Of a stretch of 64,000 nt of DNA, positions 42,142 to 50,553 are shown piece after piece (the stretch's first letter is position 1; each line of letters starts with the position of its first letter). The notes under the pieces were generated by a model. It saw only the letters and a list, made by a program, of their open reading frames with translations, was not told the origin of the DNA and did no database searches. A program made the position numbers and the translations under genes. Location of the stretch: positions 1 to 64,000 of the forward strand of contig CALURI010000008.1 in NCBI GenBank assembly GCA_944323135.1, read 5' to 3'. Source of the DNA: Candidatus Gastranaerophilales bacterium. GTDB taxonomy: Bacteria; Cyanobacteriota; Vampirovibrionia; Gastranaerophilales; Gastranaerophilaceae.

Positions 42142-42726
42142 TTATTTATTAGATTTATAATTCAATAAATGATAAAAATTTTCTCTTGGTAAATACATTC
42201 TATCAGAAAACATGTCAATTGGTATAACTTCATTATTATCTATAAAATTTTGAATCATATCGTTTTCTTTTTTATTTAATTTTCTCAACCCTAATTTATA
42301 ATAAAAAGCATCTGGAGATGTTAATCCATCTACACATTGAGCATCTAACACCAATCTTTTATCAGTGTACAGTCCAGCATCTCTAGCAGCAAATTTCATT
42401 AATTGAGCACCACACCTTTTACCTTCAAGATGAGAAACAAAAATACTTGGTTTTAAAGTTTTCATAAATGTTCCACTATCTTCAAGATAATATTCTGGAT
42501 ATTTTCCAATATTTCCTTTAATTATATTATATCTTATTTCCCCAACTTGCCTTCCATCACGAATATAGCGACGAATTTTTTCATTATTTTTACCTTGAAT
42601 AGATATAATAAATTCATTTTTATTAATTTTAGGATTTTTTGTCAACAAAACACTTTGTTTTCCAGTTTTATTTAACCAGTTGACTGTCTTTTGAGCAAGA
42701 CTCAAACCAATCTTTTCTAATCCCAT
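42142..42726 (-). CDS. GNAT-like acetyltransferase-fold protein
   Basis: A 194-residue protein. The middle resembles a GNAT N-acetyltransferase: PSIFVSHLEGKRCGAQLMKFAARDAG (strand 4, then a motif A-like loop with G-K-R-C-G in place of the Q/RxxGxG/A consensus), KRLVLDAQCVDG (strand 5) and SPDAFYYKLGLRKL (the FYxKLGF helix). The N-terminal 85 residues (YIRDGRQVGEIRYNIIKG) may be further strands. The acetyl-CoA loop is imperfect, so activity is not assured. A convergent neighbour of nagZ, 2 nt away. The start ATG at 42726 has no obvious ribosome site. Confidence 0.6.
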   Translation of the reverse strand: MGLEKIGLSLAQKTVNWLNKTGKQSVLLTKNPKINKNEFIISIQGKNNEKIRRYIRDGRQVGEIRYNIIKGNIGKYPEYYLEDSGTFMKTLKPSIFVSHLEGKRCGAQLMKFAARDAGLYTDKRLVLDAQCVDGLTSPDAFYYKLGLRKLNKKENDMIQNFIDNNEVIPIDMFSDRMYLPRENFYHLLNYKSNK

Positions 42727-42810
42727 AAATCTATTTTCCTTATTTTCCCCTGATATTTAAATAAAGAATTTTGAGATTGAGAAATTGCTTAGTAGTTATC
42801 AAATTATAAA

Positions 42811-43299
42811 TTAATGTAAATATTTCTGTAAAATCAGTTTTTTCAACGCTCTTGAATACACAGCCTGAGGCTCAATTTCCAAAACTTTATCCAAAGTTTC
42901 AACAGCTCCCTTATAATCCTCAAGTTTCATTTGCACTACTGCTTTATAATAAAGAGCATCTACAAATTTTGGGTCTAATTCAACAGCTTTATCAAGATCT
43001 TTTAATGCTGATTTTAATTTTTCATTATCTGCATTTTTATCCAAAAGCAAAACTTGAGCACGATTGTAATATGCATCAATCATTTTATGATTTAATTCAA
43101 TAGCTTTTGTATAGTTTTCATAAGCAGGTTCTAATTCATTCAAATTATGAAAAACTATTGCCAGAGAAAAATAAGGCATTGCATTATCAGGGTTCAATGC
43201 TATCGCTCTATTCAGGGAATGCATTGCTTCATCAAATTTCCCTTCATTAGTTTCTGAAATTCCTTTATCTAAATAAAATTTATAATCGTGCTTACTCAC
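42811..43299 (-). CDS. Tetratricopeptide-repeat protein
   Basis: A 162-residue protein made almost only of TPR units: FDEAMHSLNRAIALNPDNAMPYFSLAIVFHNL, LEPAYENYTKAIELNHKMIDAYYNRAQVL, LKSALKDLDKAVELDPKFVDALYYKAVV, YKGAVETLDKVLEIEPQAVYSRAL. Each has the A-x(3)-A/L-x(6)-P pattern of a 34-residue helix-turn-helix. Four repeats form a small solenoid for protein binding, in the cytoplasm as no signal is seen. Start is a GTG at 43299 with AAGGA 8 nt upstream. The partner is unknown. Confidence 0.88.
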   Translation of the reverse strand: MSKHDYKFYLDKGISETNEGKFDEAMHSLNRAIALNPDNAMPYFSLAIVFHNLNELEPAYENYTKAIELNHKMIDAYYNRAQVLLLDKNADNEKLKSALKDLDKAVELDPKFVDALYYKAVVQMKLEDYKGAVETLDKVLEIEPQAVYSRALKKLILQKYLH

Positions 43300-43385
43300 T
43301 TTTATATTCCTTTTTTAATCTGTTTTTTATAATTAAACCACATAATGTATAAAACCTCAACCCGCCTTATGATATAATAATTCGT

Positions 43386-44453
43386 ATGAATATTCTTTTT
43401 ATAACAGATTTATATCCGGTAAACGAAAATGAAAAAACAACACCAAGAACACTTTTTGACTTTGTCCAAGAGTGGCAAAAACAAGGGCACAATGTCAATG
43501 TTATAAAACCTAACTTTATTTTGAATTCATTTTTACGAGGCAAACCTTTTTACAAAACAGGACAATATGGAAAAGTCTTCAATGCAAATTATTGGACTCC
43601 GTTTTGGTTTGACATTAAACGTAAAATACCTAAATTAGCGAATTACGATATAGTAATCGCACATATGCCATCAGGGATTTTATTTGCAGACAAACTTAAA
43701 ATCCCATTTGTTGCAGGTATTCACAATTCTGATTTAGAAGTGCTTACAAATCCTTTATACAAATTTCATTTCAAAAAAAGGCTTGAAAAAGCTCTGCATA
43801 ATGCAAAAGCAATAGCCTGCCGCTCTTTTGTAATAAAAGAAAAACTCCTAAAATTTTATCCCGAATTTGAAAACAAAACATTCACAGCACCATCAGGTAT
43901 AAAAAAAGAAATTATAAAAAAAGATTTTCACCCCATAAACAAAGAAAAAATCAAAGTTTTGACCTGTGCTAATTTCAAAAAAAGAAAAAATATTGATAAA
44001 GTAATTGAAGCCTGCAAAGGACTTGAAAACTTTGAATTGACAGTAATTGGTGATGGTAAAGAAAGAAAATCTTTAGAAGAAATTGATAAATCCGTAAAAT
44101 TTACAGGACATCTTCCACATAATGAAGTTCTTGCCAAAATGCACGATAGTGATATTTTTATCCTGCCTAGCATCGGCGAAACCTTTGGTATGGTATATTT
44201 AGAAGCTATGTCACAAGGCTGTATTACAATCTGCACAAAAGATGACGGCATATCTGGAATTATCAAGAATGGCGAAAACGGTTTTTTAACTCTTCCGATT
44301 TCAAATGAAATCAGAAAAATACTTCTTAATATAAAAAACATGGATGATGACAAGCTGAATACATTGCGCTACAATAGTTTTCATACAATCAAAGAGTACA
44401 CCTCAGACAGATGTGCAGGTGAATATTTGCAACAAATGTTTAAGATTTTGTAA
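43386..44453 (+). CDS. Family 4 (group 1) glycosyltransferase
   Basis: A 355-residue GT-B enzyme. The N-terminal domain starts MNILFITDLYPVNENEKTTPRT, with VAGIHNSD at the acceptor cleft. The C-terminal domain has the sugar-nucleotide site: KVLTCANFKKRKNIDKVIEA, LTVIGDGKERKSLE, VKFTGHLPHNEV and the E-x7-E motif SIGETFGMVYLEAMSQG (about 277). Membership in GT4 is clear; the sugar and acceptor are not. Extended -10 TGATATAAT ends 7 nt before the ATG and there is no ribosome site, so it may be leaderless. It is followed by the leader of the symporter gene. Confidence 0.9.
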   Translation: MNILFITDLYPVNENEKTTPRTLFDFVQEWQKQGHNVNVIKPNFILNSFLRGKPFYKTGQYGKVFNANYWTPFWFDIKRKIPKLANYDIVIAHMPSGILFADKLKIPFVAGIHNSDLEVLTNPLYKFHFKKRLEKALHNAKAIACRSFVIKEKLLKFYPEFENKTFTAPSGIKKEIIKKDFHPINKEKIKVLTCANFKKRKNIDKVIEACKGLENFELTVIGDGKERKSLEEIDKSVKFTGHLPHNEVLAKMHDSDIFILPSIGETFGMVYLEAMSQGCITICTKDDGISGIIKNGENGFLTLPISNEIRKILLNIKNMDDDKLNTLRYNSFHTIKEYTSDRCAGEYLQQMFKIL

Positions 44454-44495
44454 AGATTTGACATCATGTGAGCATGTTTTTGGTAGTATAAATCT

Positions 44496-44567
44496 GGGTT
44501 GGTGATTTACCCTTGTGTGTGTAGTAGCCGAAAACCTTGAGAGGACAAACCCGAAAGGAAATATTTA
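44496..44567 (+). promoter_or_regulatory. Structured 5' leader of the symporter gene
   Basis: Between a possible -10 (TATAAA, 44487-44492) and the ribosome site (AAAGG, 44554-44558), a 60-nt leader allows two exclusive pairings: GGGT (44496-44499) with ACCC (44509-44512), or GGGTT (44496-44500) with AACCC (44548-44552). A third hairpin, CCT-TGAG-AGG, sits between, and GTAGTAGCCGAAAA is single-stranded in both. A shared arm that changes partner next to a Shine-Dalgarno site looks like a riboswitch or attenuator. No known class was recognised. Confidence 0.45.
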
Positions 44568-46148
44568 ATGAACAGAATTTTAATTGTACTTTTGACACTA
44601 TTATTTAACATTCAACAGGCAAATGCATTTAATATTGATGCTTTTATGGACAAAAATGTCGCGCCGGTATCAGATGCTATCGCAAAAATTATATTCCATC
44701 CTGTGCATGTTTTTGGTGCAGATGTACCAATTATTATATTTTGGATTTTGTTCGCAGGAATATTTTTTACATTCTATTTAAGAGGTATTGCCGTTTGGGG
44801 GTTTAAACACGCAATAGATTTGGTATTTAAACCTAAAAAAGGAGATGACGGCTCCGGCGAAACATCACCGTTTCAAGCTTTAATGACAGCTTTGTCAGGG
44901 ACTATCGGTTTGGGAAGTATTGCAGGTGTTGCAATTGCTATTTCTATGGGTGGTCCGGGGGCTGCTTTTTGGATTATAGTCGGAGCACTTTTAGGTATGT
45001 CATTAAAATTTGTAGAAGCTGCTTTAGCAGTTAAATACAGAAGATTTAATTTGGACGGTTCAATATCAGGCGGACCTATGCATTATATGGCACACGGTCT
45101 AACACGTAAAAAATTGAGATGGTTGGGACAACCTTTATCTGTAATTTTTGCAATACTTTGTATTTGCGGAGGTATTACAGGCGGTAATATGATTCAAATT
45201 AATCAGGCAGCTAATCAGTTTGTTAACGTATGCGGCGGTGAAAACGGTTTTATGCATAATTTCCACTGGGTAATAGGTTTATGTATGGCAATTGTTGTAG
45301 GTCTGATTGTCATCGGTGGTATTAAAAATATCGTTAAAGTTACTGAAAAAATTGTTCCTTTAAAGATTTTTGTATATTTATTTGCTGCAATGGCAGTTAT
45401 TGTATGTAACATAAAACTTGTTCCGCACGCTGCTTGGATTATAGTAAAAGAAGCATTCAGACCTGAATCTGTATATGGCGGTATGTTTGTTGCAATGATT
45501 ATGGGTTTAAGACGTTCTGTACAATCTAATGAAGCTGGTACAGGTTCAGCCCCGATAGTATATGCAACAGTTAAAACTGATGAACCTTTATCTCAAGGAT
45601 TTGTTGCATTGCTTGATCCATTTTTAACAGGATTTATGTGCACTCTTACAGCTTTCGCAATTGTAATTACAGGCGTTTATAAAACACATGCCGGTGAAAC
45701 TTCAGGTATTGAAATGACATCTGATGCAATTTCTTCAGTAATGCCTTTCTTCCCGACACTTTTAGCAGGTATTGTTCTTTTATATGCTTTATCTACAATA
45801 ATAAGTTGGGCATATTACGGACAAAAATCTTGGAACTTCTTATTCGGAGAAGGAAAGAAAAGAACTCTTACATTCCAGTTTATATATTGCGGATTTATTT
45901 TAATAGGTTCTGTATTAAATGTAACTTCAGTTATTAACATTACAGATGCTATGATGATTGCGATGTCAGTTCCAAATATTATTGCAATGTATATTCTTGC
46001 TCCAGAAATCAAGAAAGATTTAGCGGAATACTGCAGAGCTCACCAATTAGGCAAATTAATTAATCGTGATTGGCTAAAACCGGCAACAGTACCAGCTGAA
46101 AATGAAGAGGATGATGAGGTAACATGTCAGATCAACAAATTATCATAA
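44568..46148 (+). CDS. Sodium:alanine/glycine symporter (AGCS family)
   Basis: A 526-residue membrane transporter that couples sodium to uptake of alanine, glycine or a related amino acid. ETSPFQALMTALSGTIGLGSIAGVAIAISMGGPGAAFW (about residue 98) is the family signature region, and GGITGGNMIQ plus SNEAGTGSAPIVYA (about 324) are the cation/substrate motifs. About ten membrane helices are visible. An extra N-terminal segment (MNRILIVLLTLLFNIQQANAF) looks like a signal sequence, which is uncommon for the family. The last 25 nt overlap the ACT-domain gene. The 5' leader is structured. Substrate cannot be fixed from sequence. Confidence 0.93.
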   Translation: MNRILIVLLTLLFNIQQANAFNIDAFMDKNVAPVSDAIAKIIFHPVHVFGADVPIIIFWILFAGIFFTFYLRGIAVWGFKHAIDLVFKPKKGDDGSGETSPFQALMTALSGTIGLGSIAGVAIAISMGGPGAAFWIIVGALLGMSLKFVEAALAVKYRRFNLDGSISGGPMHYMAHGLTRKKLRWLGQPLSVIFAILCICGGITGGNMIQINQAANQFVNVCGGENGFMHNFHWVIGLCMAIVVGLIVIGGIKNIVKVTEKIVPLKIFVYLFAAMAVIVCNIKLVPHAAWIIVKEAFRPESVYGGMFVAMIMGLRRSVQSNEAGTGSAPIVYATVKTDEPLSQGFVALLDPFLTGFMCTLTAFAIVITGVYKTHAGETSGIEMTSDAISSVMPFFPTLLAGIVLLYALSTIISWAYYGQKSWNFLFGEGKKRTLTFQFIYCGFILIGSVLNVTSVINITDAMMIAMSVPNIIAMYILAPEIKKDLAEYCRAHQLGKLINRDWLKPATVPAENEEDDEVTCQINKLS

Positions 46149-46402
46149 CAGTATCAGGCGTTGATAAAATCGGAATAGTCGCAAAAGTTTCCGCAAAACT
46201 TGCTGAATATGAAGTTAATATTGAAGATATAAAACAAACTTTGATGCAAGGTCATTTTGTAATGTTTATGCTTTGTAATATTGAAAAATCGAAATTTTCT
46301 TTTAAAGAAATCAAAGATGCCCTAACAAAAACAGGTGAAGAGCTTGGAATGGAAATTTGGGTTCAGAGAAAAGAAATTTTTGACAACATGCATAACATTT
46401 AG
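46124..46402 (+). CDS. ACT-domain protein
   Basis: A 92-residue protein that is one ACT regulatory domain: IIITVSGVDKIGIVAKVSAKLAEYEVNIEDIKQTLMQGHFVMFMLCNI. The Gly-x-Asp-[KR]-x-Gly-Ile turn (SGVDKIGIV) is where ACT domains bind a small amino acid at the dimer interface. The free-standing form resembles the UPF0237 proteins, which usually sit by a DUF711 gene; that partner is absent here. Instead it overlaps the end of the symporter gene by 25 nt, so an amino-acid-sensing role linked to the transporter is possible. AGGATGATGAGG lies before the ATG. Confidence 0.88.
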   Translation: MSDQQIIITVSGVDKIGIVAKVSAKLAEYEVNIEDIKQTLMQGHFVMFMLCNIEKSKFSFKEIKDALTKTGEELGMEIWVQRKEIFDNMHNI

Positions 46403-46414
46403 TCATCATTAAAA

Positions 46415-47152
46415 TCATTTATTATTTGCCATAAAATCCATAAACAATTCATCACGAGATTTAATAGTTTTTAAAACATAATTATAATCCTCAAGAGATA
46501 AAAGCTTATAATCATCCGTAATCTCGTAAGCAATTTGTTCCGGAGAAATATCTTTTTCTAATTTTTTCAAATGAGAATTTATATTTTGTTTGTCTTTCTC
46601 ATTTAAATTATATTTTTTAACCAACTTGTCACATACCAAATCGTTTTTCATAGTGTTTATTGTTAACGGTATAATAACCTCAGCAAGGCTTTCATCTTCT
46701 TTTAATGCTTTTGCCATACTATTTATAATTGCTTGTTTGAATAAAAAATCATATAATGTCTCAACTTTTTCATCTGACAACTCAAGTCCATCTACCACAT
46801 TTTCAATAAAAGAATCAACAATTTCTTCATTAGCAAAAGATGAACATAAATCTGCTGTTGATGAAAGGTTGTTAGTCTTCAAGAATTTATTAACAATTTT
46901 TTTTAATTTATGTATATCTTTATCTGATAATTCTAATTTTTTTGAAATATCATCATAAAAATTTTTGTCAAATTCATCCGATTCATTATTGCTAATTCCG
47001 GTAAATTTTACCTGACTTCTGCCTAAAACTTCTAAGGGGTTTAATTTATTATTAAAACTGGCTTGCTCACATTTTTGATTTTGTTCAAAATTGTTAATAT
47101 TTTTAGGCGTGTAATTATTATAACTAAAAAGATTTATACTATTAATTTTCAT
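46415..47152 (-). CDS. Hypothetical helical protein with N-terminal VKFTG motif
   Basis: A 245-residue protein of unknown function. It begins MKINSINLFSYNNYTPKNI and has VKFTGIS at about residues 47-53, the F-x-G motif shared with other proteins in the window, after a polar N-terminal stretch. The remaining 185 residues are acidic and helical, with two similar halves: LELSDKDIHKLKKIVNKFL, LELSDEKVETLYDFLF, and YNLNEKDKQNINSHLKKLEKD. No membrane helix. The ATG at 47152 is preferred because the MKINSIN opening resembles related starts (MNISPVS, MDVKAINS); an upstream ATG at 47188 also lacks a ribosome site. It is divergent from the GH57 gene. Confidence 0.65.
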   Translation of the reverse strand: MKINSINLFSYNNYTPKNINNFEQNQKCEQASFNNKLNPLEVLGRSQVKFTGISNNESDEFDKNFYDDISKKLELSDKDIHKLKKIVNKFLKTNNLSSTADLCSSFANEEIVDSFIENVVDGLELSDEKVETLYDFLFKQAIINSMAKALKEDESLAEVIIPLTINTMKNDLVCDKLVKKYNLNEKDKQNINSHLKKLEKDISPEQIAYEITDDYKLLSLEDYNYVLKTIKSRDELFMDFMANNK

Positions 47153-47181
47153 ACAAGTATTAACAATTGAGAAAATATTTT

Positions 47182-47210
47182 TTGCCATTAATTGAAATTT
47201 TTGTTACAAT
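47182..47210 (+). promoter_or_regulatory. Promoter of GH57 gene
   Basis: TTGCCA (47182-47187), 17 nt, TACAAT (47205-47210). Transcription would start within about 5 nt of the ATG at 47221, so the leader is very short and no ribosome site fits. Confidence 0.55.
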
Positions 47211-47220
47211 TATCAACATA

Positions 47221-49446
47221 ATGATGAGTCAAACAAAAAAATTATCTATAGCATTCTATTGGCACATGCATCAACCTGTTTATCAACTTTCTCCACAGGG
47301 AGACTATTTAATGCCATGGGTTAGATTACACGCCGTTAAAGATTACCTTGATATGCTGCTTATTGTTGACAAGTTTAAAAAACTCAAATTAAATTTTAAT
47401 CTTGTCCCCGTATTATTAGATGCTTTAATAGATTACGGCGAAAATGATATGCATGATATCCATTCAAGATTAACTGTTACTGATGTAAATGATTTAACCG
47501 ATGATGACAAAGAATTTATTATAAATAATTTTTTTGATGCAAATTTTCATTCAATGATTTTGCCTAATGAAGAATACCATAAACTTTTTCAAAAATATCA
47601 AACAAACGACGAAAATAATATCAATATATTTTCTCCGCAAGAATATTCTGATTTAATGGCTTTATTTAACCTTGCTTGGTTTGATCCTACATACAAAAGT
47701 CAATATCCTGAATTGAAAAAACTTATCAAAAAAGGGAAAAATTATACACTTGATGACAGAATTAAAATTATTGATATTCAGCGCGATATTATAAGAAAAA
47801 TAATCCCGACATACAAAGAATATATTAAAAAAGGGAAAATCGAAGTAACAACAAGTCCTTATTATCATCCGATTTTGCCTATTTTACTTGATATAAAAAG
47901 TATTAAAAAATCATCAGGCAGCGATTTGCCATCAAATTTAAAAATGGAACTCGATGCAAAACTTCAAACAAAAATGGCACTTGACAGAGTTGAGGAATTA
48001 TTAGGAAAACGTCCTCAAGGGATTTGGCCTTCTGAACAATGTATTAATTCCAAAGTTACAGAAATGCTTAAAGAACTTGATGTTAAATGGACAATATCCG
48101 ATGAAGGTATTTTGTCTAATTCTATCAAATTTGAATTTGTCAGAGATTTTAGAGGATATTTAGAAGATCCTTATCATCTTGTAAAGTCTTATGACTACAA
48201 AGGAACAAAAATAATTTTTAGAGATTCCGTAATCCCAAATTTAATCGGTTTCGAATATCCTAATCACCCTGCAGAAGCTAGTGCAAATGATTTATATGAC
48301 AGAATTAAAGTTATACAAAGCAAACTTTTAACTTCCCCTGATGAAAATCACCTTTTAACAATAGCAATGGACGGTGAAAACTGTTGGGAAAATTATACTC
48401 AAGATGGTGAAGTATTTTTAAAGACAATTTATTCTTTAATAGAAAAGGACCCTACACTTGAAACAGTTTTAATTAGTGATTACCTTGAAAAAGATACCCC
48501 AAAAACTTTAAATAAATTAAGTCCCGGCTCTTGGATTAACCGAAATTTCAAATTGTGGATTGATGAACCTTTAAAAAATCTTGCCTGGACATATTTAAAA
48601 CAAGTCAGAGATGATTTTTGTTCTTTTGTAAAACAAAACCCGCTTAATCCAAATATTGAAGCAGCAAGACGTGAACTATTTATTTGCGAAGGAAGTGATT
48701 GGTTCTGGTGGTATGGTGAACCGAATGATTCAGGACGTGACAACATTTTTGATTATATTTTCAGAGAACATTTAAAAAATATTTATTTATATCTTGGGCT
48801 TCAGCCGCCAGAATACCTTGATTCTCCGCTTTTGTCAGCAATTTCTAAACCGTCAAGATACCCAAAAGGGGAAATTACTCCGGTTTTAGACGGAAAAGAA
48901 CATGATGATGAAACCTGGCTTAATGCAGGTTGTATAAAAATCCCTGACGGACCTGTTTTAGATGAATTCAAATTTTACGATAAAATTTGTTTCGGATATG
49001 ACAAAGATAATTTGTATTTAAGATTTTACATAAATGAATACAATAAAGAATTGATTAAAAATTCAAAACGCGTAAGCCAAATGTACGTTTACATGAGAAA
49101 TCAAGACAAAAAACAATCACTTTCTCCAATAAGAATTATCCAAAAAACTGAAAGTATTCTTCCTATATCAAAAGAAAAATTTCATAATGAAATGCAAATT
49201 TCTATATATAACGGAGAAATAAATCTTGTAAGACTTGTAAAATCTTTACCGAATAATCTGTGGGCTATTGCTTCTCCGAAGAATATTACCGCAATTTATG
49301 ATAAAGTGTTAGATGTAAGCATTCCGTTTGACAATATAGGAATTGAAAAAGGTGATACGTTGGAATTCTTATTCATAAATGCAACTTTTGGGGTTAAGGA
49401 TTATTTCATTCCAAATGAAATGCTCTTAACAATAAAAAGGATGTAA
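47221..49446 (+). CDS. Family 57 glycoside hydrolase (alpha-amylase/glucanotransferase-like)
   Basis: A 741-residue protein. The start KKLSIAFYWHMHQPVYQLSPQGDYLMPWVRLHAVKDYLDM is the GH57 N-terminal signature. The catalytic nucleophile Glu lies in GIWPSEQC (Glu272) and the Asp acid/base in AMDGENCWENY (Asp384). GSDWFWWYGEPNDSGRDNIFDYIFREH (about 505) is another conserved part. From about residue 560 comes a C-terminal beta-rich domain, a possible carbohydrate-binding module. Such enzymes act on alpha-glucans such as glycogen. No signal peptide, so the likely substrate is stored glycogen. The start at 47221 (ATGATG) follows a -10 box by 10 nt; the open frame to 47167 is part of the promoter. 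Confidence 0.92.
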   Translation: MMSQTKKLSIAFYWHMHQPVYQLSPQGDYLMPWVRLHAVKDYLDMLLIVDKFKKLKLNFNLVPVLLDALIDYGENDMHDIHSRLTVTDVNDLTDDDKEFIINNFFDANFHSMILPNEEYHKLFQKYQTNDENNINIFSPQEYSDLMALFNLAWFDPTYKSQYPELKKLIKKGKNYTLDDRIKIIDIQRDIIRKIIPTYKEYIKKGKIEVTTSPYYHPILPILLDIKSIKKSSGSDLPSNLKMELDAKLQTKMALDRVEELLGKRPQGIWPSEQCINSKVTEMLKELDVKWTISDEGILSNSIKFEFVRDFRGYLEDPYHLVKSYDYKGTKIIFRDSVIPNLIGFEYPNHPAEASANDLYDRIKVIQSKLLTSPDENHLLTIAMDGENCWENYTQDGEVFLKTIYSLIEKDPTLETVLISDYLEKDTPKTLNKLSPGSWINRNFKLWIDEPLKNLAWTYLKQVRDDFCSFVKQNPLNPNIEAARRELFICEGSDWFWWYGEPNDSGRDNIFDYIFREHLKNIYLYLGLQPPEYLDSPLLSAISKPSRYPKGEITPVLDGKEHDDETWLNAGCIKIPDGPVLDEFKFYDKICFGYDKDNLYLRFYINEYNKELIKNSKRVSQMYVYMRNQDKKQSLSPIRIIQKTESILPISKEKFHNEMQISIYNGEINLVRLVKSLPNNLWAIASPKNITAIYDKVLDVSIPFDNIGIEKGDTLEFLFINATFGVKDYFIPNEMLLTIKRM

Positions 49447-49527
49447 CAATATCTTAACAAAATTAATAAAAAGATTAAAGTTTTTTTATTTATTGACGTT
49501 ATAAAAAACAGCAAAGGGAAATTATAT

Positions 49528-49704
49528 ATGGTTGATTTTAACAGTGACATACCAAAAGGTTTACCAAAATTAGACAACGATTATTGGAACAAACAAAAAG
49601 GGACTGATAATCAAAATCAAGATCCGCTTTTTGACATAAATACAAAATTTACTCTTGAAAATGATCTTGCCAAAATTTCTGTTTTCAATGGTAATAAAAA
49701 ATAA
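49528..49704 (+). CDS. Hypothetical 58-residue protein
   Basis: A short gene, ATG 49528 to TAA 49702-49704. It encodes a hydrophilic peptide that begins MVDFNSDIPKGLPKLDNDYW and continues rich in Asn, Asp, Gln and Lys, with FDINTKFTLENDLAK near its C-terminus. No signal or known motif. AAAGGGA lies 9 nt before the ATG, and TTGACG (49493-49498) with GTTATAAAA could be part of a promoter. A terminator follows at 49742. The spacing to dut and GH57 leaves room for its own unit, and the codon use looks like its neighbours. Unknown function. Confidence 0.6.
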   Translation: MVDFNSDIPKGLPKLDNDYWNKQKGTDNQNQDPLFDINTKFTLENDLAKISVFNGNKK

Positions 49705-49741
49705 GTTTTATATTTTTTCCTCCTTTTCCTCGATATTTAAT

Positions 49742-49777
49742 AAAAAAAGAACCTTTTGCAAATAAGGTTCTTTTTTT
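49742..49777. terminator. Bidirectional terminator
   Basis: AAAAAAAGAACCTT (49742-49755) pairs with AAGGTTCTTTTTTT (49764-49777) around an 8-nt loop. It follows the 58-codon gene and faces dut from the other side. Confidence 0.9.
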
Positions 49778-49800
49778 ATGCTAATTAAAATCAAACAAAT

Positions 49801-50238
49801 CTATTTTCCGGTAGAACCGAAGCCGCCTTCTCCCCGTGATGTGGAAGAAAGCTCAACTGCAACTTTTATCTGTGCCTGCTCAACGCGTGAAATAACCATT
49901 TGAGCAATCCTTTCATCAGGCTGAATTGTATAAGTTTCATTAGAAAGATTTACAACAGGCACGCAAACTTCTCCCCTGTAATCTTCATCAATTGTTCCTA
50001 TACAATTAATCAATGTAATACCGTGTTTTATGGATAAACCTGAGCGAGGTCGGACTTGTGCTTCATACCCGTGTTCAAGTTCAATTTTTAATCCTGTCGG
50101 AATAAGCGTTCTTTCTAAAGGTTTTAATGTAATTGGTTCGGATATTGCAGCACACAAATCCATACCTGCAGCACCTTCCGTTTTGTATTCCGGAAGGAAT
50201 TTGTTATGCGGTAGTCTTTCTATTTTCAATACTGTCAT
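49801..50238 (-). CDS. dut: dUTP diphosphatase
   Basis: A 145-residue trimeric enzyme that hydrolyses dUTP to dUMP and diphosphate, keeping uracil out of DNA. Motifs in order: AGMDLCA (about 24), [11 protein letters not shown] (about 65), [10 protein letters not shown] (about 81), ERIAQMVI (about 108) and the C-terminal [13 protein letters not shown]-loop-like arm (about 133-144). Length is normal. The ATG at 50238 follows AGAGAG; the TTG at 50259 would give a poorer start. It begins 1 nt after the stop of the HTH gene, so both come from one mRNA. Confidence 0.96.
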   Translation of the reverse strand: MTVLKIERLPHNKFLPEYKTEGAAGMDLCAAISEPITLKPLERTLIPTGLKIELEHGYEAQVRPRSGLSIKHGITLINCIGTIDEDYRGEVCVPVVNLSNETYTIQPDERIAQMVISRVEQAQIKVAVELSSTSRGEGGFGSTGK

Positions 50239-50239
50239 A

Positions 50240-50446
50240 TTATTTCTCTCTAAATTCAATTGTATAACCTAAAATTTTTGCAATAGTTTCAAATTCATTT
50301 ACACTTAATGTATCTCTGCGAAGTTTAGCATTAATACTGCCTCTGGTATATCTTTTTCCTGTAATTTCGGTCATTTTCTCAGCTAACTTTTCATAAGTAG
50401 ATTGATTAAGTGATAACCAAAAATTTATTTGCGCTCTTACATTCAT
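50240..50446 (-). CDS. Small HTH-like protein, co-transcribed with dut
   Basis: A 68-residue protein: [68 protein letters not shown] (described here in blocks: residues 12-30 a first helix, 31-48 a turn and second helix with [10 protein letters not shown] as recognition helix). The layout resembles a compact XRE-like fold found in phage and plasmid regulators, related to DUF6471 proteins. No Shine-Dalgarno site: TATAAT (rc of 50453-50458) ends 6 nt before the ATG, so it is probably leaderless. Dut follows after 1 nt. It is divergent from the XRE gene at 50554; the two promoters overlap. Confidence 0.6.
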   Translation of the reverse strand: MNVRAQINFWLSLNQSTYEKLAEKMTEITGKRYTRGSINAKLRRDTLSVNEFETIAKILGYTIEFREK

Positions 50447-50464
50447 TATTACATTATAAAAGAA

Positions 50465-50493
50465 TTGACAAAAATCAAAAAACAATTTATAAT
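50465..50493 (+). promoter_or_regulatory. Perfect sigma-70 promoter of XRE gene
   Basis: TTGACA (50465-50470), 17 nt, TATAAT (50488-50493), an exact consensus match. Expected start near 50500, about 54 nt before the XRE ATG. It lies just upstream of, and divergent to, the minus-strand promoter of the HTH-dut unit. Confidence 0.8.
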
Positions 50494-50553
50494 ATGGTAC
50501 TTATAAGGACTATTATATACTAATAAGAATAAATATATACACAAAGGATTAAG

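Noticed and set aside
44458-44492. TTGACA and TATAAA as a promoter for the symporter gene
   Set aside because: The spacer is 23 nt, too long for sigma-70. The same near-miss (24 nt) occurs before the MFS gene at 55193-55228. The -10 boxes may be real with other -35 contacts.
44496-44567. Glycine, glutamine, SAM or c-di-GMP riboswitch identity
   Set aside because: None of the conserved cores of these classes is present, so the leader is reported only as an unclassified structure.
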